From Virgisporangium ochraceum (GTDB taxonomy: Bacteria > Actinomycetota > Actinomycetes > Mycobacteriales > Micromonosporaceae), in assembly GCF_016863655.1 (NCBI RefSeq), contig NZ_BOPH01000143.1, positions 45,237-109,236 of the forward strand: a stretch of 64,000 nucleotides of DNA, written 5' to 3'. Position 1 is the stretch's first letter. The number at the start of each line of letters is the position of its first letter. Shown here piece after piece: positions 8,649 through 17,103 of this stretch. The translations under genes were made by a program, and so were the position numbers. The notes under the pieces are model-generated. The model had not been told where the DNA came from, did no database searches, and worked only from the letters and a program-made list of their open reading frames with translations.

Positions 8649-10114
8649 GGCCGGACCTCCCCGACCCCGCCGGCGGAGGCTCGGTGTGGCAGACGGTCGG
8701 GATCGTCCCACAGGATCACGATGCCGTTGCCGACGTGCCGGGTCCGCCGTTCGGAGCCCTCTCCCCACGCACGTTTCCTCAACTCTGCGACATGGGCCGG
8801 GAGTTCCGCTAGCCCCGAACCCAGAAGCGCATCCCGGATCATCGATGCCACGGTCTCGCACCGCTCCGGACGTGGATAGGTTCTCCGGTGCCACAGCACG
8901 GCCGGAAGTCCGGCCCGGAGACCGGCCAGCAACTGCCGTTCCCCGATGCCTCCCGGCACGGGCGGTTCACTGAGCACCAGCACGACGGTTCCTCCACTCA
9001 GGCTCGCTTCGACCTGCACGGCGCCGCTTCCGTCGGCGGCGCAGTGCAGCACGACATCGGTGAGCTCCGCGGTCTCGCGGCGCTGCCAGCGCATGCGCCA
9101 CACGCGGTGCCACTCCGTCGAACGGAGCCGGGTCAGGCTCCGCACGCAGATCGGGTACTTGATGGCGAGCGGGGTCGCCTCGACCGACCGCAGCTCCCGG
9201 CGGAACTCCTCGACCGGCAGGTCGAGCATCGAGTCGGGGAGCACGAACTCGATCGTCACCGGGCCCATCCGGTCGGCCCACTCGCGCTCGACCTCGACGA
9301 CGATCTCCTCGACGACGGTCTCGAGGTCGGCCTCGCTCACCCGGCGGTCCCGGCCGCGGACCGGCCGCCAGACGGTGGCCCACTGCCGCCAGTGCGAGAC
9401 GAGGTACGAGTCGCCGTCGCCGCCGTACTTCTCGAACTGGATGATCAGGTACGCCATGTCGCCGAAGGGCGGCACCGGCGCGGCCGGCGCCGGCTGGTCG
9501 ACGATCTCCCACCGGGCGAACAGCGCGCCGAGCAGGTTCCGCAGCCGCGCCCGGGTGGCGAACGGTAGCGACGGGGCGACCTTCTGCAGGAACCGCAGGC
9601 AGGGCAGCGTGCCCTCGACCGCGTTCTCCCCGGCGAGGTTCGCGAACAGCTGCCAGCCGGTGACGCAGTACCCGGGCGGCTCGTCCATCCGCGCCTCGAC
9701 GGCGTGCCGGTACACGTCGCCCGAGGCGGGCAGCGCGTCGAGCACGTCCTTGAGCCACAGAACGTCGACGCCGGTGGGCAGCTCGACGACGTGCCACTCG
9801 TCGACCCAGCGCAGGATGCTCGTCGTCTCGTGGCTGTCGGGATCGAGCAGCTTCATGCTCTCGGCGATCGACCGCATCCCGTCGACGCGGCGGCTGCAGT
9901 GGTTGACGACCTTGACCACGCGGGACTGGAACGTACCCTGGCCGATCCGGTGGACGGCGTCGCTGAGAGCGAGGCTCAACTCGTGCAGGAACAACGACCA
10001 GCCGTCCGCGGTCTGCAGGACCGGCGCCACCACCATCGCCTCGATCAGTTCCCGGCGGATGCGGCGCCGGTACGCGGCTACCTCCGCGTCCACCCCCTCA
10101 TGGCCGTCAACCAC
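8645..10114 (-). CDS. VMAP-like protein (vWA-MoxR associated protein)
   Basis: 489 residues. The N-terminal ~80 residues look like an effector-associated domain. The rest matches the VMAP layout: a middle helical domain, then a C-terminal domain with an EFVLPDSMLDLPVEEF-type stretch and the late motif GIVILWDDPDRLP near residues 460-475. VMAP proteins link a MoxR ATPase to EAD-bearing effectors in ternary conflict systems, which fits the caspase-EAD gene at the locus edge. The start is uncertain: GTG 10114 is preferred over TTG 10135; neither has a strong ribosome binding site. The end overlaps the MoxR start. Confidence 0.78.
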   Translation of the reverse strand: MVDGHEGVDAEVAAYRRRIRRELIEAMVVAPVLQTADGWSLFLHELSLALSDAVHRIGQGTFQSRVVKVVNHCSRRVDGMRSIAESMKLLDPDSHETTSILRWVDEWHVVELPTGVDVLWLKDVLDALPASGDVYRHAVEARMDEPPGYCVTGWQLFANLAGENAVEGTLPCLRFLQKVAPSLPFATRARLRNLLGALFARWEIVDQPAPAAPVPPFGDMAYLIIQFEKYGGDGDSYLVSHWRQWATVWRPVRGRDRRVSEADLETVVEEIVVEVEREWADRMGPVTIEFVLPDSMLDLPVEEFRRELRSVEATPLAIKYPICVRSLTRLRSTEWHRVWRMRWQRRETAELTDVVLHCAADGSGAVQVEASLSGGTVVLVLSEPPVPGGIGERQLLAGLRAGLPAVLWHRRTYPRPERCETVASMIRDALLGSGLAELPAHVAELRKRAWGEGSERRTRHVGNGIVILWDDPDRLPHRASAGGVGEVRP

Positions 10115-10252
10115 GGGCCGCCCCGGCGTCGCCAACCGTATCGACGGCTACCACGTCGCGTGACATACAGGCATGCTATGCGGCGGTCAGCCACTCCGTA
10201 ACCAGCCATGTCGCCCGTATGGTGCGGGCCGGGCAGGATCCGGACAACCCGT

Positions 10253-11290
10253 TCAGCCGAGGGCGTGCCGCAGTCGCCGGGCCGCCACCAGGTGGGGACC
10301 GCTGAGCGCCTGGTGCACGGCGAGTTCGACGCGGCGGTAGGGCGTGTCGGCCGGGTCCACCGGGTGCGGCTCGACGCGGTCCGGCTCGCGGACGCGCCGT
10401 ACCAGGCCGCGCACCGCCGGAACGGACGCCGCCAGCGACTCCTCCACGATGTGCTGCACCGCCATCGTGCGGTCGCGGTGCCCGAACGCGAGCAGCCGTT
10501 CGCGGATACCGTCGACGAACTCGAACCGGATGGCGCCCGAGCCGGTGGCCGCGCACGGGCGCACCAGGTCGCTCGACAGCACCTCGACCAGGTGGCCCGT
10601 GGTCGACCGGGGTACCGAGCGGTGGATGGCCCCGATCGTCTCGTCGGTGAGCGGTGCCGCGGCGAGCCGGATCGCGAGGCCGAACGCCGCGCGGCTGCGC
10701 CCGGCCCGGAACTGCGCCACCAGGTCGGCCGGCGGCACCGGTTCGGGCGACCGGGCCGGTGGTCGGTAGCCGGGCGAGGTGACGAGCGCCGGCAGGGTGA
10801 CCGGGGCCGTGCCCGTCAGCAGGCCGGCCCACCGCCGCAGCCACCCGTCGCCGGTCTCGATCACGGGAACGGCCACGGTGCCGGGGACGACGGCGCGGCT
10901 GCCCAGGCCGGTCTCGGACCAGGCCATGCCCGCCGTGGTCCGGGCCGTATTCCGGGACGGACGCCAGGTGACCTCGACGGTGTCGACCGACTGCCGCCAC
11001 GCCTCCTGCGGCATCAGCTGCACCACGGTGACGACGGCGGTGCCGGCCCAGGCCGCCAGCAGCCGGTGCACGGCGCCGCCGCGCCACGCCGGCGACCAGC
11101 CGTCGGTCACCACGAACACCGCACCGGTCGGTGCGGCGCCGGGGCCGTCGGCGAGCGACCGCACCCGGAGACCGCCGGACGGGGCCACCCGTCCGGCGAA
11201 GGCGTCGACGGCGTCGTGCCAGGCACCGGCCAGCGGCCCTTCGTCGACGACCACCACCGGCCCGCGGCCAGGCGCGCTGAAGCTGGGCAC
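10253..11290 (-). CDS. SAV_2336-type stand-alone protein, paralogue of FxsT N-terminus
   Basis: 345 residues, clearly similar to the N-terminal module of the FxsT-like protein: both share a VVVIDE/VVVVDE strand, the block HLMPQELWRQ / QLMPQEAWRQ, the block LVEVLSSDLVRP, and the ending QALSGPHL-AARRLRHALG. It stops exactly where the FxsT module gives way to NB-ARC. It lacks ~130 residues of the FxsT N-terminus. GTG 11290 has a good ribosome binding site (GGAAGGGA), so this short form looks genuine and not a fragment. First gene of the minus arm; 118-138 bp separate it from VMAP. Likely a partner or decoy of FxsT; function unknown. Confidence 0.72.
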   Translation of the reverse strand: MPSFSAPGRGPVVVVDEGPLAGAWHDAVDAFAGRVAPSGGLRVRSLADGPGAAPTGAVFVVTDGWSPAWRGGAVHRLLAAWAGTAVVTVVQLMPQEAWRQSVDTVEVTWRPSRNTARTTAGMAWSETGLGSRAVVPGTVAVPVIETGDGWLRRWAGLLTGTAPVTLPALVTSPGYRPPARSPEPVPPADLVAQFRAGRSRAAFGLAIRLAAAPLTDETIGAIHRSVPRSTTGHLVEVLSSDLVRPCAATGSGAIRFEFVDGIRERLLAFGHRDRTMAVQHIVEESLAASVPAVRGLVRRVREPDRVEPHPVDPADTPYRRVELAVHQALSGPHLVAARRLRHALG

Positions 11291-11490
11291 AGAGATCCCT
11301 TCCCCCGTCGGTGAACCGCCACCAGTGAATCGGAACAGCGTCGGAAGTCAGTGGTACATCGGGTATCCGACTCACGTTCGGCGCCGTCTCAGGGTTGAAC
11401 CCTGACCCGCCGTACGGGTACGCCCGGGGCGGAAACCAGTGACCAGGTCACCCCGGAAGCCGACGAGATCGGCCGCGGAAGCGCCGACGA

Positions 11491-11514
11491 TCGTCTGTGA
11501 AAACACACAGACGA
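11491..11514 (+). promoter_or_regulatory. Inverted repeat in ABC operon leader
   Basis: Perfect 9-bp arms (TCGTCTGTG / CACAGACGA) around AAAACA, ending 3 nt before the GGAGGA ribosome binding site of the ABC ATPase gene. The position suits an operator or an RNA hairpin affecting translation of the exporter. The surrounding interval 11291-11528 also holds the promoters of this operon and of the divergent SAV_2336 gene; I cannot assign -35/-10 boxes with confidence. Confidence 0.55.
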
Positions 11515-11528
11515 CATGGAGGACCACG

Positions 11529-12323
11529 GTGACGGTCACGGTGCCCACGCGGGCGGACACGGGGCACGGCTCGCAGGTTGCGGCCCGCGCCGACCAGGTG
11601 TGGAAGGTGTACGGCAGCGGCGAGGCACAGGTCGTCGCGTTGCGGGGGGTCAGCGTCGAGCTGGGGCGGGGGAAGTTCACCGCGATCATGGGACCGTCGG
11701 GGTCGGGCAAGTCGACGCTGATGCACTGCCTCGCCGGGCTCGACACGGTGACCCGCGGCGACGTCTACATCGGCGACACCAAGGTGACCGGCCTGCGCGA
11801 CAAGGCCCTCACCCGCCTGCGGCGCCAGCAGGTCGGGTTCATCTTCCAGCAGTTCAACCTGCTACCGACGCTCAGCGCCGAGGAGAACATCCTCCTGCCG
11901 CTGTCGATCGCCGGGCGCAAGCCCGACCCGGCATGGTTCGACACGGTCATCGACACCGTCGGGCTGCGCGACCGGCTCAAGCACCGGCCCTCGCAGCTGT
12001 CCGGCGGCCAGCAGCAGCGCGTCGCGTGCGCGCGGGCGCTGGTCTCGCGTCCCGAAGTGATCTTCGCGGACGAGCCGACCGGCAACCTCGACTCCCGCTC
12101 GGGCGCCGAGGTGCTCGGGTTCCTGCGCAACTCGGTGCGCCAGTTCGGCCAGACGATCGTGATGGTGACCCACGACCCGGTCGCCGCGTCCTACGCCGAC
12201 CGCGTCATCTTCCTGGCCGACGGTTCGGTGGTCTCCGAGCTGACCGACCCGACGGCCGACAGCGTGCTCGACACCATGAAGCGGCTCGACACCGTCGTCG
12301 CGGAAGAGGTCCCGGCGTCATGA
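11529..12323 (+). CDS. ABC transporter ATPase, MacB/LolD type
   Basis: 264 residues. Walker A GPSGSGKS at 55-62, Q-loop FIFQQFNLLPTL, signature LSGGQQQR near 157, Walker B VIFADEPTGNLDS and the H-loop MVTHD. The sequence is typical of ATPases paired with FtsX/MacB permeases that extrude antibiotics, peptides or lipids or act mechanically on the envelope. GTG 11529 is chosen because GGAGGA lies 5 nt upstream; longer in-frame extensions have no such site. ATGA overlap with the permease gene shows an operon. Substrate unknown. Confidence 0.93.
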   Translation: MTVTVPTRADTGHGSQVAARADQVWKVYGSGEAQVVALRGVSVELGRGKFTAIMGPSGSGKSTLMHCLAGLDTVTRGDVYIGDTKVTGLRDKALTRLRRQQVGFIFQQFNLLPTLSAEENILLPLSIAGRKPDPAWFDTVIDTVGLRDRLKHRPSQLSGGQQQRVACARALVSRPEVIFADEPTGNLDSRSGAEVLGFLRNSVRQFGQTIVMVTHDPVAASYADRVIFLADGSVVSELTDPTADSVLDTMKRLDTVVAEEVPAS

Positions 12324-14860
12324 TCTGGGCAACTCTCAAGAGCCTGCTCTCGAGAAAGCTGCGGCTGGTCCTCTCCGGCCTCGCCGTGGTGCTCGGGGTG
12401 ATGTTCGTGTCGGGCGCGTTCGTGCTCACCGACACCCTGCAACGGTCCTTCGACAACCTCTTCGCGACGGTGTACTCCACCACCGACGTGCAGGTGAACC
12501 AGAAGTCCAAGCTGGGCGAGGCCTACGACGGCGAGGACACCGCCGGTGACGGCATCGCGCCCGACGTGGTCGCGAAGGTCGCCCAGGTGCCCGGCGTCGC
12601 GAAGGCGACCGGGGTCGTCAGCTCCGACGGCGCGCGCATGATCGGTCCCAACGGCAAGGTCGTCACGACGTGGGGCCCGCCGCGGCTGGGCAACAACTGG
12701 ATCGACGGCGACCCGTTGGTGTCGCTGCGCGAGGGACGCGCGCCGCAGAACGCCGACGAGATCGTCATCAACGGCACCCTGGCGCAGGAGACCGGCTACA
12801 AGGTCGGCCAGCAGGCGTCGGTGCTGACCCTGCAGCCGAAGAAGACGTTCACGATCGTCGGCATCGCCGAGTACTCCGGCGGGCGTGACAGCCTCGGCGG
12901 CGTGCTGCAGATCTACTTCCACGAGTCGGTCGCGTCGGAGCTGATGCTCGGCAAGCCGGGCGTGTTCAGCAACATCGACGTGAAGGCCTCCCCCGGCACG
13001 GGCGTCGAGCAGGTGCGCGACAACGTGGCGAAGGTGATCGGCGACGGCCTCGAGGTGAAGACCGGCAAGGAGCTCGCCGCCGCGCAGACCAAGGAGTTCG
13101 ACGAGGGCCTCGGCTTCTTCAACAACATCCTGCTCGGCTTCGCCGGCGTGGCGCTGTTCGTCGGGATCTTCCTGATCCTCAACACGTTCTCGATCATCGT
13201 GGCGCAGCGGACCCGCGAGCTGGCCCTGATGCGGGCCATCGGCGCCAGCCGCAAGCAGATGATCACGTCGGTGATGGTCGAGGCGCTGGTGATCGGCGTG
13301 CTGGCGTCGGCCCTCGGCCTGCTCGCCGGCATCGGGGTCGGCGCGGGCCTGGCGAAGCTGTTCGGCTCGTTCGGCAGCGACTCGCTGCGCATCGCCAGCG
13401 TCGGGGTCCCGGCCGCGGCGGTCATCTCGTCGTTCGTCGTCGGCATGCTGGTGACGCTCGTGGCGGCGCTCCTGCCGGCGCTGCGCGCGTCCCGGATCGC
13501 TCCGGTGGCGGCGATGCAGGAAGCGGCGACGCCGGACCGACCGCTGACCAGGCTCACCGTCACCGGCGCGGTCGTCGGCGCCGTCGGCGGCACGCTGCTC
13601 GGGCTCGGCCTCGACAACGGCGAGCTGTGGTTCATCCTCGGCGGCGTGCTGATCAGCTTCATCGGCGTGGCGCTGCTGACCCCGCTGCTGGCCCGGCCCG
13701 TGGTCGGCCTCATCGGGCGGCTGTTCTCGTGGTCGGTGCCGGGCAAGCTGGGTCGCCTCAACTCCGGCCGCAACCCGCGGCGCACCGCGATCACCGCGGC
13801 CGCGCTGATGGTCGGCATCGCGCTGATCACCGGCGTCAACACGATCCTGGCCAGCGCCGACAAGAGCCTGCACGGCTTCGCCCAGACGCAGGTCAAGGCC
13901 GACCTGTTCATCTCCGGCGACCAGATGAACGAGCGGCCGCCGACGTTCGACCCGGCCGTGGTCGACAGGATCGGCGCGATCCCCGGCGTCTCGTCGGTGT
14001 CGGCGGAGTACTGGGACGCCGCACAGGTCAACGGCAACGACCGGGGCGTCGTCGCGGTGACCGACCTGGCCGCGATGGCCACCATGGTCGGCCTCAAGCC
14101 GGCGGCCGGAAGCCTCGGCAGGCTCGGCCCGGAGCAGGCGGTCATCGACGAGGAGAACGCGAAGGAGCAGAACCTCACGGTCGGCTCGACGGTCAAGGCG
14201 CAGTTCGCCCGCGGCGGCGAGCACACGCTGACGATCGTGGGCATCTACGCCAAGAGCGACATCTTCCGCGGCTACGTCCTGTCCCCGTCAGTGATCCCCG
14301 ACATGCGGATCCCCCAGCCGTCGATGGCCTACCTGACCGTCGCCGACGGCACCCCGGTCGCCGACGTGCGCAAGCAGGTCGACGCGCTGCTGGCCGACAG
14401 TCCGGAGGTCAGCGTCGCCAGCACCGAGGAGTTCGTCGACGGCCAGGTCGCGCAGTTCGACACGGTGCTGCTGATGGTGCAGATCCTGCTGGCGCTGGCG
14501 GTGCTCATCGCGGTGCTCGGCATCGTCAACACGCTGGCCCTGTCGGTCCTGGAACGCACCCGGGAACTGGGGCTGCTGCGGGCGATCGGCCTCGGCCGCG
14601 CGCAGACCATGCGCATGGTCACCGTCGAAGCCGTGGTGATCTCGGTGTTCGGGGCGCTGCTCGGGGTCGCGGTCGGCACCGGTCTCGGCGCCGCCGTGGT
14701 CAAGGCCCTGGAGGGCGACGGCATCCGCGAGTTCGCGCTGCCCTGGTCGGCGATGGGCATCTACCTGGCGCTGGGCGCGGTGATCGGCGTGATCGCGGCG
14801 GTGGCACCGGCCATCCGGGCCGCGCGCACCAACGTCCTGACCGCGATCGCCTACGAGTAA
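12320..14860 (+). CDS. FtsX-family ABC transporter permease
   Basis: 846 residues. N-terminal membrane anchor (residues ~12-40), a large extracytoplasmic MacB-like domain, three membrane segments around 270-400, a central re-entry with a second anchor and second periplasmic domain, and three more segments at the end. This is the duplicated FtsX fold usual in actinomycete permeases partnered with a LolD/MacB ATPase. ATG 12320 overlaps the ATPase stop. A strong terminator follows 16 bp after the stop, so the operon is bicistronic. Confidence 0.93.
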   Translation: MIWATLKSLLSRKLRLVLSGLAVVLGVMFVSGAFVLTDTLQRSFDNLFATVYSTTDVQVNQKSKLGEAYDGEDTAGDGIAPDVVAKVAQVPGVAKATGVVSSDGARMIGPNGKVVTTWGPPRLGNNWIDGDPLVSLREGRAPQNADEIVINGTLAQETGYKVGQQASVLTLQPKKTFTIVGIAEYSGGRDSLGGVLQIYFHESVASELMLGKPGVFSNIDVKASPGTGVEQVRDNVAKVIGDGLEVKTGKELAAAQTKEFDEGLGFFNNILLGFAGVALFVGIFLILNTFSIIVAQRTRELALMRAIGASRKQMITSVMVEALVIGVLASALGLLAGIGVGAGLAKLFGSFGSDSLRIASVGVPAAAVISSFVVGMLVTLVAALLPALRASRIAPVAAMQEAATPDRPLTRLTVTGAVVGAVGGTLLGLGLDNGELWFILGGVLISFIGVALLTPLLARPVVGLIGRLFSWSVPGKLGRLNSGRNPRRTAITAAALMVGIALITGVNTILASADKSLHGFAQTQVKADLFISGDQMNERPPTFDPAVVDRIGAIPGVSSVSAEYWDAAQVNGNDRGVVAVTDLAAMATMVGLKPAAGSLGRLGPEQAVIDEENAKEQNLTVGSTVKAQFARGGEHTLTIVGIYAKSDIFRGYVLSPSVIPDMRIPQPSMAYLTVADGTPVADVRKQVDALLADSPEVSVASTEEFVDGQVAQFDTVLLMVQILLALAVLIAVLGIVNTLALSVLERTRELGLLRAIGLGRAQTMRMVTVEAVVISVFGALLGVAVGTGLGAAVVKALEGDGIREFALPWSAMGIYLALGAVIGVIAAVAPAIRAARTNVLTAIAYE

Positions 14861-14876
14861 CCGCACCCCACGGACG

Positions 14877-14908
14877 ACGCCCGCACCCGCTCCCCCGGGT
14901 GCGGGCGT
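14877..14908 (+). terminator. Hairpin terminator after ABC operon
   Basis: Perfect 12-bp stem (ACGCCCGCACCC / GGGTGCGGGCGT) with an 8-nt C-rich loop, placed 16 bp after the permease stop and before the next promoter. No long T-run follows, as is usual for high-GC hosts. Confidence 0.75.
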
Positions 14909-14932
14909 TCCCCGTGATCCTTAGGATGACGC

Positions 14933-16174
14933 GTGGCCGCTCCGCGACTGGCGCTGTACACCGGCGCCGCCGTCACGGTCCGGATGGCCGACGAGGGTGC
15001 GCGGATCGCGCTGATCCTGCTGGCGTTCGACCGGATCGGTGCCGGCGGTCCGACCGGCCTGCTGGTCGCCTGCCTGATGGTGCCGCACGTCGTCGCGGCG
15101 CCGGTGGTCGGCGCGATGACCGACCGGTCGCGGCGGCCACCGGTGCTCATCGGTGTGCTGGCGCTCGGGTTCGGGGCCGCGCTCGCCGTCACCGCGGGCA
15201 CGCTGGGCCGGCTGCCGCTGGCGGTGCCGGTGCTGGTCCTCCTCGCGGGCGGGGCGTGCGGGCCGGCGCTGACCGGCGCGCTCAGCAGCCAGGTCGCCCG
15301 GCTCACGAGCGCGGAGCGGCTGCCGCGGGCGTTCGGGGTCGACGGGTTGACGTACAACGTCGCCGGGATCGTCGGGCCGGCGCTGGCCGGCGTCGTGGGC
15401 GGTGCCGTCGGCCCGGCGGCGGCGTGTCTGCTGATGGCGGGACTGGCCGCGGCGGGCGGCACGCTCGCCGCGACGCTGCCCGGGCGCGGCGCGCCCGTAG
15501 AGACGTTGCGCGGACGCGGCGCGCCCACCGCCACGCCGCCCGGCCGCGGCGCGCCCACCGCGACGGTGCACGGCCGCGGCCCGCGCCCTGGCTACGGCGC
15601 CGGCATCCGGGCGATCGTCGCCGACCGCACGCTGCTGATCGTGGTCGTCGCCAGCACGGTCGGGCAGCTCGGGCCCGGTGCCGTGCCCGTCGTGGTCGCG
15701 TTCGCCGCCGAGGCCGCCGGTGACGCGGCCGCGGCGGGGCTCATGCTCGCGGCGGTCGCGGCCGGCGGCCTGGTCGGCTCGCTGCTGTGGACGGCCCGGC
15801 CCGCACCGGCCGCGCGGGCCCCGTCGGTGCTCATGGTCGCCATGTGCGGCGCCGGTCTCCCGCTGCTCGTCGGCGCGTTCACGACCGCGCTGCCGGTGCT
15901 GGCGGGCGCGCTGGTGGTCTCCGGGTTGTTCTCCGGTCCGCTGATCGGCGCGCTGTTCACGGCCCGCAGCGTCCTGTCGCCCGAGGGGGTGCGGGCGCAG
16001 GTGTTCACGATCGCCGCCGGGCTGAAGGTGACGGCCGCGGCGACCGGTACCGCGGTGGTCGGGCTCCTCGCCGACTGGCCGCTGCCCGTGCTGTTCCTGC
16101 TCGTGGGCCTGAACCCGGTGGTCACCGGTGCCGTCGGACTGCTCGCCCTGCGGGTCAGTCCTCGAGGTCCCTGA
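14933..16174 (+). CDS. MFS transporter
   Basis: 413 residues with about 12 hydrophobic segments, resembling drug-type MFS permeases; exports or imports a small molecule across the cell membrane. The central cytoplasmic loop (from residue 184) carries a 10-residue tandem repeat of the form GRGAPTATPP, about 3.5 copies. TAGGAT lies 5 nt before the GTG start with no Shine-Dalgarno, suggesting a leaderless mRNA. The 3' end overlaps the convergent regulator gene by 20 nt. Substrate unknown. Confidence 0.85.
   Translation: MAAPRLALYTGAAVTVRMADEGARIALILLAFDRIGAGGPTGLLVACLMVPHVVAAPVVGAMTDRSRRPPVLIGVLALGFGAALAVTAGTLGRLPLAVPVLVLLAGGACGPALTGALSSQVARLTSAERLPRAFGVDGLTYNVAGIVGPALAGVVGGAVGPAAACLLMAGLAAAGGTLAATLPGRGAPVETLRGRGAPTATPPGRGAPTATVHGRGPRPGYGAGIRAIVADRTLLIVVVASTVGQLGPGAVPVVVAFAAEAAGDAAAAGLMLAAVAAGGLVGSLLWTARPAPAARAPSVLMVAMCGAGLPLLVGAFTTALPVLAGALVVSGLFSGPLIGALFTARSVLSPEGVRAQVFTIAAGLKVTAAATGTAVVGLLADWPLPVLFLLVGLNPVVTGAVGLLALRVSPRGP
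15482..15586 (+). repeat. 30-bp in-frame tandem repeat in MFS loop
   Basis: Three full and one partial copy of a 30-bp unit encoding a 10-residue GRGAP-containing repeat in the loop between the two six-helix halves of the transporter. Very G/C-rich. Copy number is likely to vary between strains by slippage. Confidence 0.7.
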
Positions 16175-17027
16175 GCACCCCGCGCAGGATGTCGGGCGTG
16201 CGCGACGGCGGGTCGGCCTCGATGAACAGCTTCGAGATCGCGCCGGTGTACCGGTCGACGTCGTCGGGCTTCTCCAGGTACAGGGCGCTGGTGAGCTGCT
16301 CGATGTAGACGGTGTCGGTGAGCTCCTCGGACGGGAAGCGCAGGATCGTGAACGCGCCGCCGGCGGCCGCGTGGCCACCGCTGAGGAACGGGATCACCTG
16401 CAGCCGCACGCTCGGGTGCTCACAGCGGTCGAGCAGGTGCGCCACCTGCTGGCGCAGCACCGCCCGTCCGCCGATCGGCCGGCGCAGCACCGCCTCGTCG
16501 ATCACCGCCCACAGCCTCGGCCCGTTGGGGCGGTCGAGCAGGCTGCGGCGGGTCATCCGCAGCGCCACCCGGCGGTCGAGCTCGCTGACGTCGGCCTGGC
16601 CGTGGCCGAGCATGATGACCGCGCGGGCGTATGCCTCGGTCTGCAGCAGCCCGGGGACGAACTGCACCTCGTAGGTGCGGATGAGCGTCGACGCCTCCTC
16701 CAGTCCCAGATAGGTCTGGAACCAGGGGGCGAGCAGTTCGCTGTACGGCTGCCACCAGCCGGGCGCGTTCGCCTCCCGGAGCAGGGTCATCATCCGGTCG
16801 AGCTCGCGGACGTCGTCGACGCCGTAGAGCCCGAGCAGGTCGGTGACGTCGCGTTCCTTGAACCCGACGCGGCCGAGCTCCATCCGGCTGATCTTCGACT
16901 CGGAACCGCGGATGGCGTAGCCGGCGGCCTCGCGGGTGATCCCCCGGGACTCCCGGAGGGTGCGCAGGCGCGCACCGAGCTGCATCCGGCGCACGGTAGG
17001 ACCGCCGCCATTGGGAGCCGTGGTCAA
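16155..17027 (-). CDS. XRE-family regulator with DUF5753 domain
   Basis: 290 residues. N-terminal helix-turn-helix (residues ~16-70, with RESRGITREAAGYAIRGSESKISRME) followed by the DUF5753 ligand-binding-like domain (signatures WWQPY, VPGLLQTEAYARA, VIPF). Such proteins are abundant in actinomycetes, often beside a DUF397 gene; no DUF397 is seen here. The TTG start is supported by GGAGG four bases upstream; ATG 16983 lacks a ribosome binding site. Target unknown; the methyltransferase gene just upstream may be part of the same unit. Confidence 0.88.
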   Translation of the reverse strand: MTTAPNGGGPTVRRMQLGARLRTLRESRGITREAAGYAIRGSESKISRMELGRVGFKERDVTDLLGLYGVDDVRELDRMMTLLREANAPGWWQPYSELLAPWFQTYLGLEEASTLIRTYEVQFVPGLLQTEAYARAVIMLGHGQADVSELDRRVALRMTRRSLLDRPNGPRLWAVIDEAVLRRPIGGRAVLRQQVAHLLDRCEHPSVRLQVIPFLSGGHAAAGGAFTILRFPSEELTDTVYIEQLTSALYLEKPDDVDRYTGAISKLFIEADPPSRTPDILRGVLRDLED

Positions 17028-17103
17028 GGTGCCTCCGATACCGCCAGCCCGCAGATGACGAAATGTGGCGCGGACCCCCGTGCGCGCGACCGACGACTCG
17101 ACG

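Noticed and set aside
1..11290. A radical SAM FxsB maturase expected in an FxSxx locus
   Set aside because: No CxxxCxxC radical SAM motif was found in any gene of the locus; it may lie outside the window.
10176..11375. Arg-rich open frame overlapping the SAV_2336 gene
   Set aside because: Off-frame shadow; the other frame has a ribosome binding site and clear similarity to FxsT.
11516..12319. Upstream extension of the FtsX permease frame through the ATPase gene
   Set aside because: Arg/Gly/Pro-rich shadow of the ATPase; the true permease start is the ATGA at 12320.
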